Assembly (NCBI GenBank): GCA_963744345.1
Contig: CAVUTD010000029.1
Coordinates: 150,729-214,728, forward strand
Origin: DASTFP01 sp963744345
Lineage (GTDB): Bacteria > Verrucomicrobiota > Verrucomicrobiia > Chthoniobacterales > Terrimicrobiaceae
Direction: 5' to 3'
Length of the DNA stretch: 64,000 bases
In this document: piece by piece, positions 9,304 to 18,385 of the stretch
How positions within the stretch are numbered: the first letter of the stretch is position 1
How the letters are laid out: each line of letters starts with the position of its first letter
Program-made: the position numbers and the translations under genes
The notes under the pieces: generated by a model
Told to the model about the DNA's origin: nothing
Seen by the model: only the letters and a program-made list of their open reading frames with translations
The model's database searches: none

Positions 9304-10539
9304 TCAAACTCCTCGGAGCACGGTGGCCTTTGCGACCCGCCCAAGGGCGACGATAAATGCCGCGGTGCGCCAAGTGAGGTTTCGCTGCTTCTTCAACTTC
9401 CGCACGGTGGCGTAGCTACTGGTCATGATGTGCTTGAGCCGGTTATTGACCTCTTCCTCAGTCCACCGCAGACATTGGATATTCTGCGCCCATTCAAAAT
9501 AACTCACGGTAACCCCTCCCGCGTTGGCGAGAATGTCAGGGATGACCGGAATTCCTCGTTGATTCAGGATTTCATCGGCCTCGGGATCAGTGGGCGCGTT
9601 GGCGGCCTCGATAATGGCCTTCGCCTGCACATTCTGGGCAATATCGGGCGTGAGCACGCCGCCGAGCGCCGCAGGAACAAGGATGTCCGCCCGCATCACG
9701 AGGACCTCCTCATTAGCAATGTGCGAGACCTGGTCGGCATCATATTGCGCAAGTGGGCGGCGCAAGCGCGCGAAATCCGCCAACCCGGATATGTCAAGAC
9801 CTCTGGGGCATTCGATTCCGCCCGAGGCATCGCTCACCGCAACGATCTTTGCGCCGAACCGATGCGCAATCATCGCAACGAACCAGCCGACGTTGCCGAA
9901 GCCTTGGATGGCGATTTGAGCACCTTCAAGCGTTGAGCCGCAGTCTTTTAAAAACTTTTCAGCAACAAGAACGACCCCACGTCCGGTCGCAGCCTCACGG
10001 CCTTCGCTACCATGGAGGTCGAGGGGCTTGCCGGTGACCGCCGCAGGCGAGAAGCCGTGGATCCTCGAGTATTCGTCCATGACCCACGCCATCACCTGAG
10101 CGTTCGTATTAACGTCCGGCGCCGGGATATCTCTTTGGGGCCCGATTTCCGCTCCGAGGCGCTGAACGAATTTGCGAGTCATTCGCTCTATCTCGCCTGA
10201 GGAAAGCTCCGTGGGATCCACCGCGATGCCGCCTTTGGCACCCCCGAAGGGGACATTCACGAGCGCCGTTTTCCAAGTCATCAGCGATGCCAGAGCGCGC
10301 ACTTCGTCCGCATCGACGGCAGGGTGAAAGCGCAGGCCTCCCTTCATCGGGCCGCGCGCGGAATTGTGCTGGATGCGATAGCCGGCGAACACCGCCAATT
10401 CTCCATTGTCCCGCTCAATGGGAACGGTAACGTGATGTTCCCCTTCAGGCGTGAGCAGGAGGCGCTCAACCCGCGCGCCAAGTTCCATCGTTCGAGAGGC
10501 CTCAAGAATGTAGTGATTGGTCTGTTCAAAAGGGGTCAT
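9304..10539 (-). CDS. gdhA: Glutamate dehydrogenase (Glu/Leu/Phe/Val dehydrogenase family)
   Basis: A 411-residue enzyme for reversible oxidative deamination of glutamate to 2-oxoglutarate and ammonia, in the cytoplasm. The N-terminal substrate domain has GPMKGGLRFHP (Lys66) and VPFGGAKGG with the catalytic lysine Lys102. The Rossmann domain has IAIQGFGNVGWF followed by VAVSDASGG, where the Asp after the second beta strand suggests NAD preference. The C-terminal block PDILANAGGVTVSYFEWAQN is typical. Length matches hexameric bacterial/archaeal GDHs of about 410-430 residues. It is followed by a frameshifted cyclic nucleotide-binding protein gene, which could be a regulatory companion. Confidence 0.96.
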   Translation of the reverse strand: MTPFEQTNHYILEASRTMELGARVERLLLTPEGEHHVTVPIERDNGELAVFAGYRIQHNSARGPMKGGLRFHPAVDADEVRALASLMTWKTALVNVPFGGAKGGIAVDPTELSSGEIERMTRKFVQRLGAEIGPQRDIPAPDVNTNAQVMAWVMDEYSRIHGFSPAAVTGKPLDLHGSEGREAATGRGVVLVAEKFLKDCGSTLEGAQIAIQGFGNVGWFVAMIAHRFGAKIVAVSDASGGIECPRGLDISGLADFARLRRPLAQYDADQVSHIANEEVLVMRADILVPAALGGVLTPDIAQNVQAKAIIEAANAPTDPEADEILNQRGIPVIPDILANAGGVTVSYFEWAQNIQCLRWTEEEVNNRLKHIMTSSYATVRKLKKQRNLTWRTAAFIVALGRVAKATVLRGV

Positions 10540-10666
10540 CCGTGCCTCCGTGCAATCGGCTCATCCCTAGACTACGATTTCTCGACCGGCAAGCTGTGAA
10601 GTCGCCGGCTTGCGGACACTTCAACAAAAGAGGCTGCGTCACTGCGGGTCGTGGTATCATGAGAGG

Positions 10667-11383
10667 ATGAAGTTCTGGATTGGGACCTCAGGTTTTCAGT
10701 ACCCCGAATGGAGAGGAGTCTTTTATCCCGAAAAGCTACCAGCCTCCAAAATGCTGCCATTTTACGCGGAGCGATTTCCCACGACGGAGATCAACTACAC
10801 CTTTCGCAGGACGCCAAGCGGCAAGACCATTGAGAGCTGGTACGAGCTGACTCCAGAACAGTTCGCCTTCAGTTTGAAAGCGCCGCAACGCGTCACCCAC
10901 TTTGCCCAACTGCGAAACTGCGCCGAAGCTCTGAAGTACTTCTTCGGGGTCATCCAAGGCTTGGATAACAAGCTCGGCCCGCTGCTTTTCCAATTGCCCC
11001 CTTCCTTCAAGAAAGACGCGCAGATCTTGAACGCTTTCCTGAATGAGCTGCCCCGCGGGCTCCGTGCCGCGTTCGAGTTTCGCCACGATTCCTGGTTCGA
11101 GAAAGAGATTTTCGAAAGCCTTGGCGCGCATAATGCGGCCCTCTGCCTCGCTGAAAGCGAAAAGCTCACTACGCCCACTGTAGCGACAGCGGGCTTCGGC
11201 TATCTGCGCTTGCGCCGCGAAGACTACACGGCAACCGACATTGCCCGCTGGTCGGAATTCTTGCGTTCGAACGACGGCAACTGGAGCGAAGCGTTCGTTT
11301 ACTTTAAACACGAAGAACGTGGGGAGGGACCTCGGCTCGCTACCGAGATGATCAACGTCCTAAACTCTGATCGTTCTCGGTGA
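10667..11383 (+). CDS. DUF72 family protein
   Basis: A 238-residue DUF72 (YecE-like) protein with a TIM-barrel fold. The N-terminus MKFWIGTSGFQYPEWRGVFY is the family hallmark, followed by FPTTEINYTFRR and FSLKAPQRVTHFAQL. The middle block LLFQLPPSFKKD and AFEFRHDSWF also match. The family is widespread but its biochemical activity is unsettled. I use the ATG at 10667, because the longer frame upstream adds 19 residues without family resemblance. It stands alone between divergent gdhA and a small secreted protein. Confidence 0.92.
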   Translation: MKFWIGTSGFQYPEWRGVFYPEKLPASKMLPFYAERFPTTEINYTFRRTPSGKTIESWYELTPEQFAFSLKAPQRVTHFAQLRNCAEALKYFFGVIQGLDNKLGPLLFQLPPSFKKDAQILNAFLNELPRGLRAAFEFRHDSWFEKEIFESLGAHNAALCLAESEKLTTPTVATAGFGYLRLRREDYTATDIARWSEFLRSNDGNWSEAFVYFKHEERGEGPRLATEMINVLNSDRSR

Positions 11384-11541
11384 TTGCCTACCCGCTCAGA
11401 CTCAGATCGCTCTCTGCCAATGCCGGGGCCGCACATCGTCGTGAGCTTTTTCAAGCTTGCTGTTAGGTTTTGCGATAAGACTTGCCAGCGGAAAGCGAAT
11501 TTTCGAGATTGAGGCCATGGCTCGATGCTTCTGAACCTTCT

Positions 11542-11919
11542 ATGCTCACGAGAACGACCCCCAACTGGATGAGAGCATCATTCGCCGTTGTCATATCGCT
11601 GCTTCTTTGGGACGTCGCCGGCATCAACGCAGCTCCACCGTCGCTCTTCTATTCGGTTTTGGCGGTTAATATGAGCAAAGAAGATTCTTTGAAAAGGGCG
11701 TATGCGGCGGTTGCAAGCGAGGTCCAAGGAAAAATCATGAAGCGCTCCGACGACGTTGCGCTTGTCAATGAGGAGTACAACCTCGCGGTGTATTGCCGGA
11801 AGGTCGACAACAAGAAAACTCTTGCCATCATTATTGTCGCGCACAATGCGAGCTTCGATAAGGCTAAGGGACTCGCCCTGAATATCCGGCGCGGAATGGA
11901 GACGGGTATCTTCGAGTAG
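11542..11919 (+). CDS. Small secreted hypothetical protein
   Basis: About 125 residues from ATG 11542. Residues roughly 10-31 (ASFAVVISLLLWDVAGINAA) form a signal peptide with a likely cut after the alanine pair. The mature part includes VLAVNMSKEDSLKRAYAAVA and later a beta-rich LAVYCRKVDNKKTLAIIIVA segment. I recognise no family. The mature domain may be a small alpha/beta fold in the periplasm. A longer start at 11482 would add 20 residues before the signal peptide and is less likely. Confidence 0.55.
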   Translation: MLTRTTPNWMRASFAVVISLLLWDVAGINAAPPSLFYSVLAVNMSKEDSLKRAYAAVASEVQGKIMKRSDDVALVNEEYNLAVYCRKVDNKKTLAIIIVAHNASFDKAKGLALNIRRGMETGIFE

Positions 11920-12061
11920 AATTGTTCAGGTCGCAAAGCAAGGTCTTCGAGTTTCTCCGGCGGTGACGTCACTTAGAAGCTCTCCGAGGTGTTGTTGGAG
12001 GTCGCGCGAAACTCGGCGAGATAAGTTGCTATCCGGCTGAGCAGATCGTAGAGAAAGGACA

Positions 12062-13758
12062 ATGGAGCGGCGATGGATCTTTCCCTCCTCCGACGGAGAT
12101 TTCGCCATCAACCGTCTCAGCAGCGAGCTAAATATTCCGCCGTTTCTCGCGCGAATCCTGATTCGTAACGGGTTCAGCGAACTCGAGGCAGCCACGGCAT
12201 TTCTTGAGCCCCGGCTAAGAAGGCTGGCAGATCCCTTCCTCCTTCCTGAAATGGAGAAGGCCACCGATCGTATCCGGCACGCGATCCAAACTGGTGAAGG
12301 GATTGTTCTTTATGGCGACTACGATGTGGATGGGGTCGCCTCCCTGGCACTGCTGCAACGTACCTGACGATTGTCGGTGGGAAGGTGACCTGCTTCCTAC
12401 CGCTGCGTGCTCAGGAAGGTTATGGCTTGAGTGCGCCGGCCGTTGAACGCTGCTTCGCGGAGCAGTCGCCCAAACTTCTCATCGCGGTGGACTGTGGAAC
12501 CAATTCCGCCTCGGAAGTCACAAATATCCGCAAGCGTGGCGCTGATGTTATCATTCTCGACCACCACGAAATTTCCGGCGCCCGTCCTGACTGCGCAGCG
12601 CTGGTAAATCCCAAAACAAGCGATGGTTTTCACTACCTTTGCAGTGCCGGCGTTGCCTTCAAAGTGATTCACTCCCTGCTGAAGCAGGCACGCGAACCCC
12701 GAATCGACCTCAAGGAATATCTGGATATCGTGGCGCTCGCGACACTTGCTGATCTTGTGCCGCTTATCGGTGAGAACCGCATCTTCGTCCATCGCGGGCT
12801 TCAGCAACTTGCGAAAACTCGTTGGCCGGGACTTGCCGCATTGATGACGGTCGCCCATGTGCGCCCTCCAATCCGCGGAAGCGACGTGGGCTTTCGTTTG
12901 GCACCCCGCATCAATGCCGCTGGACGACTCGGCACAGCCCTCGAGTCGCTTCGGTTGCTCTTGTGCGATGATCCTGCGGAAGCAAAGCAACTGGCCGAAA
13001 GCCTGGATCGTCAAAATTCTGAACGCCAAAGCGTTGAACGTGCACTCATCGCCGACGTCGAGCGATGGGTTGAGCGATACTACGATCCACAAAACCATGC
13101 CAGCATTGTGGCTGGACGCGCTGAATGGCATCACGGAGTGCTGGGGATCGTCGCTGCCCGGATCATGCAAAGACATCATCGACCCACGTTGCTGGTCGGC
13201 TTTGACGAGAGCGGTCTCGGCAAGGGCAGCGGACGCAGCATCGAAGGACTCTCGCTGGTCGACACGCTACGGCAATGCGCTTGCCATTTGGAAAAGTTCG
13301 GCGGGCATGAAATGGCTGCCGGTGTTACCGTTCACCAAGATCGATTTGAAGAGTTCCGCCGGGCGTTTGAGATTTCCGCACGCGAAAGAGTGAATGTCGA
13401 GATTCTCACGCCCAAATTGCGAGTCGATGCCGAGCTGTCGGTTGCAGACATCTCGCACTCGGTTGTCGAAATGCAGCAGTTCCTTGAGCCTTACGGCATG
13501 GGAAATTCGCAACCCATTTTTGCCGCCCGAATGGTCACGCCAGCGGCGACGCCGCGCGTGCTCAACGAGAAACATCTCCGGCTGGATTTTCGCGCTGGGA
13601 ATCGGTTTGTGCATGGCATTTTATTCCGGGGCGCAGAAGAAAGCCTTCCTCAACCCCCGTGGGACATCGCCTTCACTGTGGAGCGCGATGAGTTCAATGG
13701 ATACGTGCAGGCACAGATGCAGATCGTTGCCCTTCGTTCCGCAGCTTGCCAGACCTAA
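12062..13758 (+). pseudogene. recJ: Single-stranded-DNA exonuclease RecJ, frameshifted
   Basis: RecJ removes single-stranded DNA 5' to 3' in recombination and mismatch repair. The first frame from ATG 12062 (with AAAGGA upstream) covers the N-terminal domain and DHH motif I, LYGDYDVDGVASLALL, then stops at 12365-12367. The next frame, readable from about 12350, continues EGYGLSAPAVERCF, LIAVDCGTNS, the DHH motif (VIILDHHE), the DHHA1 region (GVLGIVAARIMQRHHRPTLL then GSGRSIEGLS) and the C-terminal OB domain to 13758. A one-base deletion near 12350 accounts for the break. Repaired, it would be about 565 residues, the usual size. An upstream fragment alone would be inactive. recG lies 180 bases downstream on the same strand. 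Confidence 0.88.
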
Positions 13759-13937
13759 AAAAAGGAGTTTTGCTCAACGGACGCGAATATTTCCGGCAAC
13801 GCGAAGCGAACTCCTCCCGAGGTTGCCGATGCATGAGTGGTCGCCAACCTCTGCAAACCTCCGACGGGGTTCCAACGTGAAAAACAACAGTTCGACGCTG
13901 CCACACTCTGGCCGCACTACTGGTCAAATTGCTTTAG

Positions 13938-16622
13938 ATGAATTCTCTCCTGCTGTCGCCTGAGACACAGCTTGGTGATGTCGAGTGGATCCCGCGCAAC
14001 CGGTTGGTCCCACTTGCCCGTCTGGGGCTTTCCACGCTCGGTGATCTCATCAAACACTATCCAAGCAGATACGAAGATCGGAGAAGATTTGACCGCTTCC
14101 CCGATGGCGAGATGGAGCATCCGGCGTGTCTTTTCGGTCTTGTCACCAAAACTTCCCTTAAGCGCATCGGTGGCTGGCGGCGAATGTTTGAGATGACGTT
14201 GGAAAACGAGTCCGGCGGGGTCTTCAGCCAGCCGTTGACATGTCGCTGGTTCAACATGCCCTACATTCAGAAAATGATCGCTGTCGGCCATCACCTCGTC
14301 GTCTTCGGCCGTCCGAAGAAGCGAGGCCGACAGATCGTCATTGACCATCCCGAGTTTGAAATCGTGGAAGAGGATGAGGAGATCTCCATCCATATGAATC
14401 GAATCGCGCCAGTGCATCCCGCCGGCGATGGCGTATCCCCGCGGCTGCTGAGAAGGTTGATTTTCCAAGCGCTCACTCAAGCTGATCTCGATGCGGTTCC
14501 TCATCTGTTGACCTCATCCACGTCGCAGTCGGTGCGCGATATCCATTTTCCACCCACTTTCGAACAGCTCGAACTCGCGCGACGCGATTTGGTTCGGGAG
14601 GAATTCTTTGCCATTCAGCTCGTGATTCAAGCGCGACGCACGGAATGGCTGCGGCTACCGGGCGCTGCGAAAGCCGTGCAGGGACGCCTCTTCGAAAGCC
14701 TTCTGCAAACGCTTCCGTATTCCTTAACGCCATCGCAGACCGAGGTGATCGCCGAGATCCGTCGAGACCTTGCCGCGCCACGCCGGATGAATCGCCTTCT
14801 GCAAGGCGATGTCGGGTCCGGCAAGACGCTGGTCGCCCTCGCAGCGATGCTCCTGGCCGCTGAAGCAGGTTGGCGGTCCGCCTTAATGGCCCCCACGCAG
14901 ATCCTGGCAGAGCAACATTACCTGAATTTCAAGCGACTTCTCGAACCCTTGGGAATTTCGATTGCGCTGCGCACCGCCTCTCGCAACGAGGATACCGCAC
15001 CGCTCCCGCTTTTCGCAAACGCGCAGGATGGGGGAGCGCACGCGTCCCCGTCCGGCAGCGGCCGGAGCGTTTCGCCGGAAACTCCTGTTCGGCGGAACGC
15101 CGAACAGCACACGCGAGACGCGTATGCTCCCCAAACGATCCGCTACGCGAAACGCAATTTGCCACATTTCAAGCGTCCGTGGGCCAAATACCTGATCACC
15201 TTCGCCACGCGAGAGCGAGCTCAGCTTTCACCCGCAAGTCGGCATCTAGTTCTTAGGGCGATCCTGCATCAACGAATACGCTTTGAGCTTTATGCCGCCT
15301 GCGTGATGCCGGATCACGTACATCTCTTAATCGAGCCGGCAATCAAAGATCAGGATCAGGAGGGCGCGGCCCTTTTCTTTCCGCTCACCGAGATTCTCGA
15401 TAGCCTCAAGTCCTTTACGGCTCATGAAATCAACAGATCGGAAAGAACCAAGGGTCCGGTTTGGGAGAAGGAATCCTTCGATCGTCTAATCCGATCCGAG
15501 CAGGATCTACAGGAGAAGTTTTGCTACGTTATTCGAAACCCATGGGATACAGGCCTCGTCAACGGCGGTGAAGAGTATCCGTGGATATGGTTTCAGAGTC
15601 GGCAACAAGATACAAGTGAAGCGCACGCGACCCCGACCGGCAATTGCGCTCCGCAACTCATCATCGGCACGCACGCGCTTCTATACGATTCGAGCGAATT
15701 CGAGAATTTTGGTTTGGTCGTCATCGACGAACAGCACAAGTTTGGCGTTTTGCAGCGGGCGCGCTTGATAGCGCGCGGAGATGCTCCGGATGTGCTGGTC
15801 ATGACGGCTACGCCGATTCCGCGAACTCTCACCCAAACCCTCTATGGAGACCTCGAGGTTTCCACCCTTCGCGAAAGACCCGCCAACCGCGGCAGCGTGC
15901 TCACCGCGATCAGAGAAAAAAAAGCATTGCCTGAGATCATCGCTTTTCTTCGCAAACAACTGCATCAAGGGCAACAGGCGTACATCGTCTACCCCCTGGT
16001 GGATGACTCTGACAAGATCGCGGCGAAGTCGGCGACAGCCGAATTCGAAAAATGGAAACAACTCCTTGCTCCACATCGCGCTGGACTTCTTCACGGCCGC
16101 ATGCCCCCGCCAGAAAAAGAAGAGACCGTCGCGAAATTCCGGAGCGGAGAAATCGCCGCGCTCATCACGACGACCGTCATTGAAGTGGGCGTCGATGTCC
16201 CTAACGCAAACGTCATGATTGTGGAAAATGCGGAGCGTTTCGGCCTCGCACAGCTGCACCAAATGCGCGGGCGCATCGGAAGAGGGGTTCACAAATCCTA
16301 CTGCATCCTCGTTCATGATCCGAAGGCCGAGGAGAGTTCTCGGGAAAAGCTCAGTATCCTCGAGAAAACCTCGAACGGATTTGAAATCGCCGAGGCCGAT
16401 TTCCGGATGCGCGGTCCTGGCGACCTGCTGGGCACCGCGCAAAGCGGACTGCCTCCGCTCAAGCTCGGGGACCTCTTCCGCGACGCCGATTTGATGAAGG
16501 AGACTGCCGTTCAAGCAACTTCCCTCTTCGCCGAAGATCCGGAGCTCCAAACACCCGAGCACACCGCCTTACGCGCCTTCCTGACGCAGTCAAAGACGAA
16601 AATCGCGACTTCGGCAAGCTAG
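13938..16622 (+). CDS. recG: ATP-dependent DNA helicase RecG with an in-frame RAYT transposase insertion
   Basis: An 894-residue reading frame, against about 700 for ordinary RecG. The wedge/OB domain occupies roughly residues 1-240. The helicase core has Walker A GDVGSGKT (290-297), motif Ia MAPTQILAEQ (317-326), motif II DEQH (597-600), TATPIPRT, and the later QMRGRIGRG block. Between Ia and II, about residues 367-561 are not RecG: they are a Y1-type (HUH) REP-associated tyrosine transposase with MPDHVHLLIEP (His460, His462) and a candidate nucleophile Tyr530 in KFCYVIRNPW. Subtracting 195 codons leaves 699, the normal RecG length. The frame stays open throughout, so a full-length chimera may be made. 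Whether helicase activity survives is unknown. RecG processes stalled forks and Holliday junctions. Confidence 0.93.
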   Translation: MNSLLLSPETQLGDVEWIPRNRLVPLARLGLSTLGDLIKHYPSRYEDRRRFDRFPDGEMEHPACLFGLVTKTSLKRIGGWRRMFEMTLENESGGVFSQPLTCRWFNMPYIQKMIAVGHHLVVFGRPKKRGRQIVIDHPEFEIVEEDEEISIHMNRIAPVHPAGDGVSPRLLRRLIFQALTQADLDAVPHLLTSSTSQSVRDIHFPPTFEQLELARRDLVREEFFAIQLVIQARRTEWLRLPGAAKAVQGRLFESLLQTLPYSLTPSQTEVIAEIRRDLAAPRRMNRLLQGDVGSGKTLVALAAMLLAAEAGWRSALMAPTQILAEQHYLNFKRLLEPLGISIALRTASRNEDTAPLPLFANAQDGGAHASPSGSGRSVSPETPVRRNAEQHTRDAYAPQTIRYAKRNLPHFKRPWAKYLITFATRERAQLSPASRHLVLRAILHQRIRFELYAACVMPDHVHLLIEPAIKDQDQEGAALFFPLTEILDSLKSFTAHEINRSERTKGPVWEKESFDRLIRSEQDLQEKFCYVIRNPWDTGLVNGGEEYPWIWFQSRQQDTSEAHATPTGNCAPQLIIGTHALLYDSSEFENFGLVVIDEQHKFGVLQRARLIARGDAPDVLVMTATPIPRTLTQTLYGDLEVSTLRERPANRGSVLTAIREKKALPEIIAFLRKQLHQGQQAYIVYPLVDDSDKIAAKSATAEFEKWKQLLAPHRAGLLHGRMPPPEKEETVAKFRSGEIAALITTTVIEVGVDVPNANVMIVENAERFGLAQLHQMRGRIGRGVHKSYCILVHDPKAEESSREKLSILEKTSNGFEIAEADFRMRGPGDLLGTAQSGLPPLKLGDLFRDADLMKETAVQATSLFAEDPELQTPEHTALRAFLTQSKTKIATSAS
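15036..15057 (+). repeat. Left 22-bp direct repeat flanking the RAYT insertion
   Basis: GC-rich repeat beginning GCGCACGCGTCCCC. It matches 15621-15642 at 20 of 22 positions by eye. It encodes AHASPSG in the recG frame, while the right copy encodes AHATPTG. The second copy starts exactly 585 bases later, so the repeats are codon-phased. Confidence 0.85.
15086..15106 (+). repeat. Perfect 8-bp inverted repeat inside the RAYT insertion (REP-like hairpin)
   Basis: TGTTCGGC at 15086-15093 is the reverse complement of GCCGAACA at 15099-15106, with a five-base loop GGAAC. It sits just before the transposase-coding part. RAYTs act on short hairpin (REP) sequences, so this may be a recognition hairpin. 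It is translated within the recG frame. Confidence 0.75.
15621..15642 (+). repeat. Right 22-bp direct repeat flanking the RAYT insertion
   Basis: Second copy of the repeat at 15036-15057, beginning GCGCACGCGACCCC, with two mismatches. The recG frame resumes right after it with APQLIIGTHALLYDS, the segment leading to motif II. Confidence 0.85.
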
Positions 16623-16669
16623 TTTGCCCCTTGATTTCCGCGGCCGAAGGTTTATCGGTTTGCGACAAA

Positions 16670-18040
16670 ATGGCGCTTCCCCATACCCTGCTAGTGGTGG
16701 ACGACGAGAAGAACACTCGCGACGGTCTGCGCGATGCCTTGGAAGATCACTATGAAGTTTACGTTGCTGGGGACATTGCAGGCGCTTTGGCGGTACTAGA
16801 GACCGATCCCGTCGATGTAGCGATCACCGATTTACGTCTTGGCGCTGAGAACGGGATGGAGTTGATGGAGAAGGCGCTCAAGCTGGCCAAGCCTCCAATT
16901 TGCATCATGATGACGGCTTACGGCTCTGTCGATACAGCGGTCGAGGCGATGAAGCGGGGGGCTTACGATTTCGTGACAAAGCCAGTTAACATCGACCGTC
17001 TTGAGATGCTCATCCAGCGTGCCTTACGTGAACGTGACACTCGGCGAGAAAATGCAGAGCTTCGGCAGCAGGTCAGCCGTCGAGTAGGCCTGGAAAGCAT
17101 GATCGGCCAATCGTCTGTGATGGTCGAAGTTTTCGAGACGATCAAGCAGGTTGCTCCTTCGCGCGCCACGGTGCTCCTCCAAGGTGAGACGGGGACGGGA
17201 AAAGAACTCGCTGCCCACGCCATTCACGCGCTCAGTACGCGCGCCTCGAAAAAGCTCATCGCGGTGCATTGCAAAGCGTTTTCTCCTCAACTCCTCGAGA
17301 GCGAGCTTTTCGGGCATGAGCGTGGCGCATTCACCGGCGCCTTCGAGCGGCGGATAGGCCGCTTCGAGCAGGCTTCGGGAGGAACTCTGTTCCTCGATGA
17401 GATCGGTGAGCTCGACGAAAACACGCAGGTAAAAATTCTTCGTGTGCTCGGTGAGCGTACCTTCGAACGAGTGGGCGGCAACCAGACGTTGCGCGCAGAC
17501 GTCCGCCTCGTCGCCGCGACCAATAAGGATCTCTCCACGCTCGTGGCCGAGGGAAAGTTCAGGGACGATCTTTACTTTCGCCTGAATGTCGTCCCTATCA
17601 CAATGCCCCCGCTGCGCAGCCGGAGGGAGGATATACCCCTCCTTGTTCAGGCCTTCCTCAAAGAATCTGCCAGGGAAAACGGGAAACCGCTTCGCGATCT
17701 TGCACCCGAAGCCATGGCCTGCATCCTCGCATACAGCTGGCCCGGAAACGTCCGGGAATTGCGCGCCGCTATCGAGCATGCCGTCGTGATGTGCAGCACT
17801 CCCAGAATTGGCGTGCGTGATCTTCCTGCCGGCCTGCGCCAGCCCGTCCCCATGCAGGAAAGCCAGCCCCAGGAGACCCAAGGATTAAATTTGCAACAGA
17901 CAGAGCGCAACCTTATTTTCCGTGCCCTTGAGCAGAGCGGCGGTAACCGAACAGAAGCGGCCAAAATCCTGGGGATAAGCCGCCGCACCCTGCATCGTCG
18001 TCTTAAGGAGTTAAACATCACCAAGCACACCCTCACCTAA
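16670..18040 (+). CDS. Sigma-54-dependent response regulator (NtrC family)
   Basis: A 456-residue regulator from ATG 16670. The receiver domain has the acidic pair Asp11/Asp12 in VVDDEKNTRDG, the phosphorylation site Asp54 in AITDLRL, and KPVN near residue 104. The AAA+ domain has Walker A LLQGETGTGKE, the sigma-54 contact loop HERGAFTGA, Walker B GGTLFLDEIGEL and WPGNVREL. The C-terminal Fis-type helix-turn-helix ends in NRTEAAKILGISRRTLHRRL. It therefore activates sigma-54 promoters on phosphorylation. No cognate histidine kinase adjoins it, so its signal is unknown. It starts 48 bases after recG. Confidence 0.94.
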   Translation: MALPHTLLVVDDEKNTRDGLRDALEDHYEVYVAGDIAGALAVLETDPVDVAITDLRLGAENGMELMEKALKLAKPPICIMMTAYGSVDTAVEAMKRGAYDFVTKPVNIDRLEMLIQRALRERDTRRENAELRQQVSRRVGLESMIGQSSVMVEVFETIKQVAPSRATVLLQGETGTGKELAAHAIHALSTRASKKLIAVHCKAFSPQLLESELFGHERGAFTGAFERRIGRFEQASGGTLFLDEIGELDENTQVKILRVLGERTFERVGGNQTLRADVRLVAATNKDLSTLVAEGKFRDDLYFRLNVVPITMPPLRSRREDIPLLVQAFLKESARENGKPLRDLAPEAMACILAYSWPGNVRELRAAIEHAVVMCSTPRIGVRDLPAGLRQPVPMQESQPQETQGLNLQQTERNLIFRALEQSGGNRTEAAKILGISRRTLHRRLKELNITKHTLT

Positions 18041-18121
18041 TGGAATCAGCCGACGTTCGCGTCCAATTAGTCGCCTCATCTTTCGCGAGCTCCGCTGGAG
18101 CAACTCGAGCATGGCTAGTTC

Positions 18122-18385
18122 ATGAGCGAAAAGAATACCGTTTCTGCTGAGGCACTCTCTATCGAGCAGGCGCTTGCGAGGTTGGAATCCCTGGTTGGGG
18201 AAATGGAAGGCGGCCGACTCTCACTGGAAGAACTGATTACCAGCTACGAAGAGGGCGTAAAGCTCGCGAGCTCATGTCAGGAAAAACTAGACGCCGCCGC
18301 CAAAAAAATTCAAATTATCTCGAAAACCGCCTCCGGCCAGACCAAGCTGGAGGACTTTCCTTTAGCTGCCGATGAATCCACCTAA
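18122..18385 (+). CDS. xseB: Exodeoxyribonuclease VII small subunit
   Basis: An 87-residue XseB. The conserved helical pair is readable as IEQALARLESLVGEMEGG then LSLEELITSYEEGVKLASSC. With XseA it forms a nuclease that degrades single-stranded DNA to oligonucleotides. xseA is not in this window. Its 3' end overlaps the dxs start by 14 bases, an arrangement seen in many bacteria (xseB-ispA-dxs type), so the genes are likely co-translated. Confidence 0.93.
   Translation: MSEKNTVSAEALSIEQALARLESLVGEMEGGRLSLEELITSYEEGVKLASSCQEKLDAAAKKIQIISKTASGQTKLEDFPLAADEST

Larger units (their letters stand above)
15036..15642 (+). mobile_element. RAYT (REP-associated tyrosine transposase) insertion inside recG
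   Basis: The encoded segment from about 15100 to 15600 is a complete Y1 transposase-like domain: RYAKRNLPHFKRPWAKYLIT, YAACVMPDHVHLLIEP, TEILDSLKSFTAHEIN, PVWEKESFDRLIRSEQDLQE, then KFCYVIRNPW. RAYTs are IS200/IS605-related single-copy transposases linked with palindromic REP repeats. Direct repeats at 15036-15057 and 15621-15642 flank it, 585 bp apart, both in the same codon phase. The true left edge could lie slightly further upstream (near 15000), because even after removing 585 bp the loop before motif II looks longer than in typical RecG. Confidence 0.85.

Noticed and set aside
15681..16562. 293-codon antisense frame over the recG 3' half
   Set aside because: Shadow of recG; the plus-strand helicase motifs explain the sequence.
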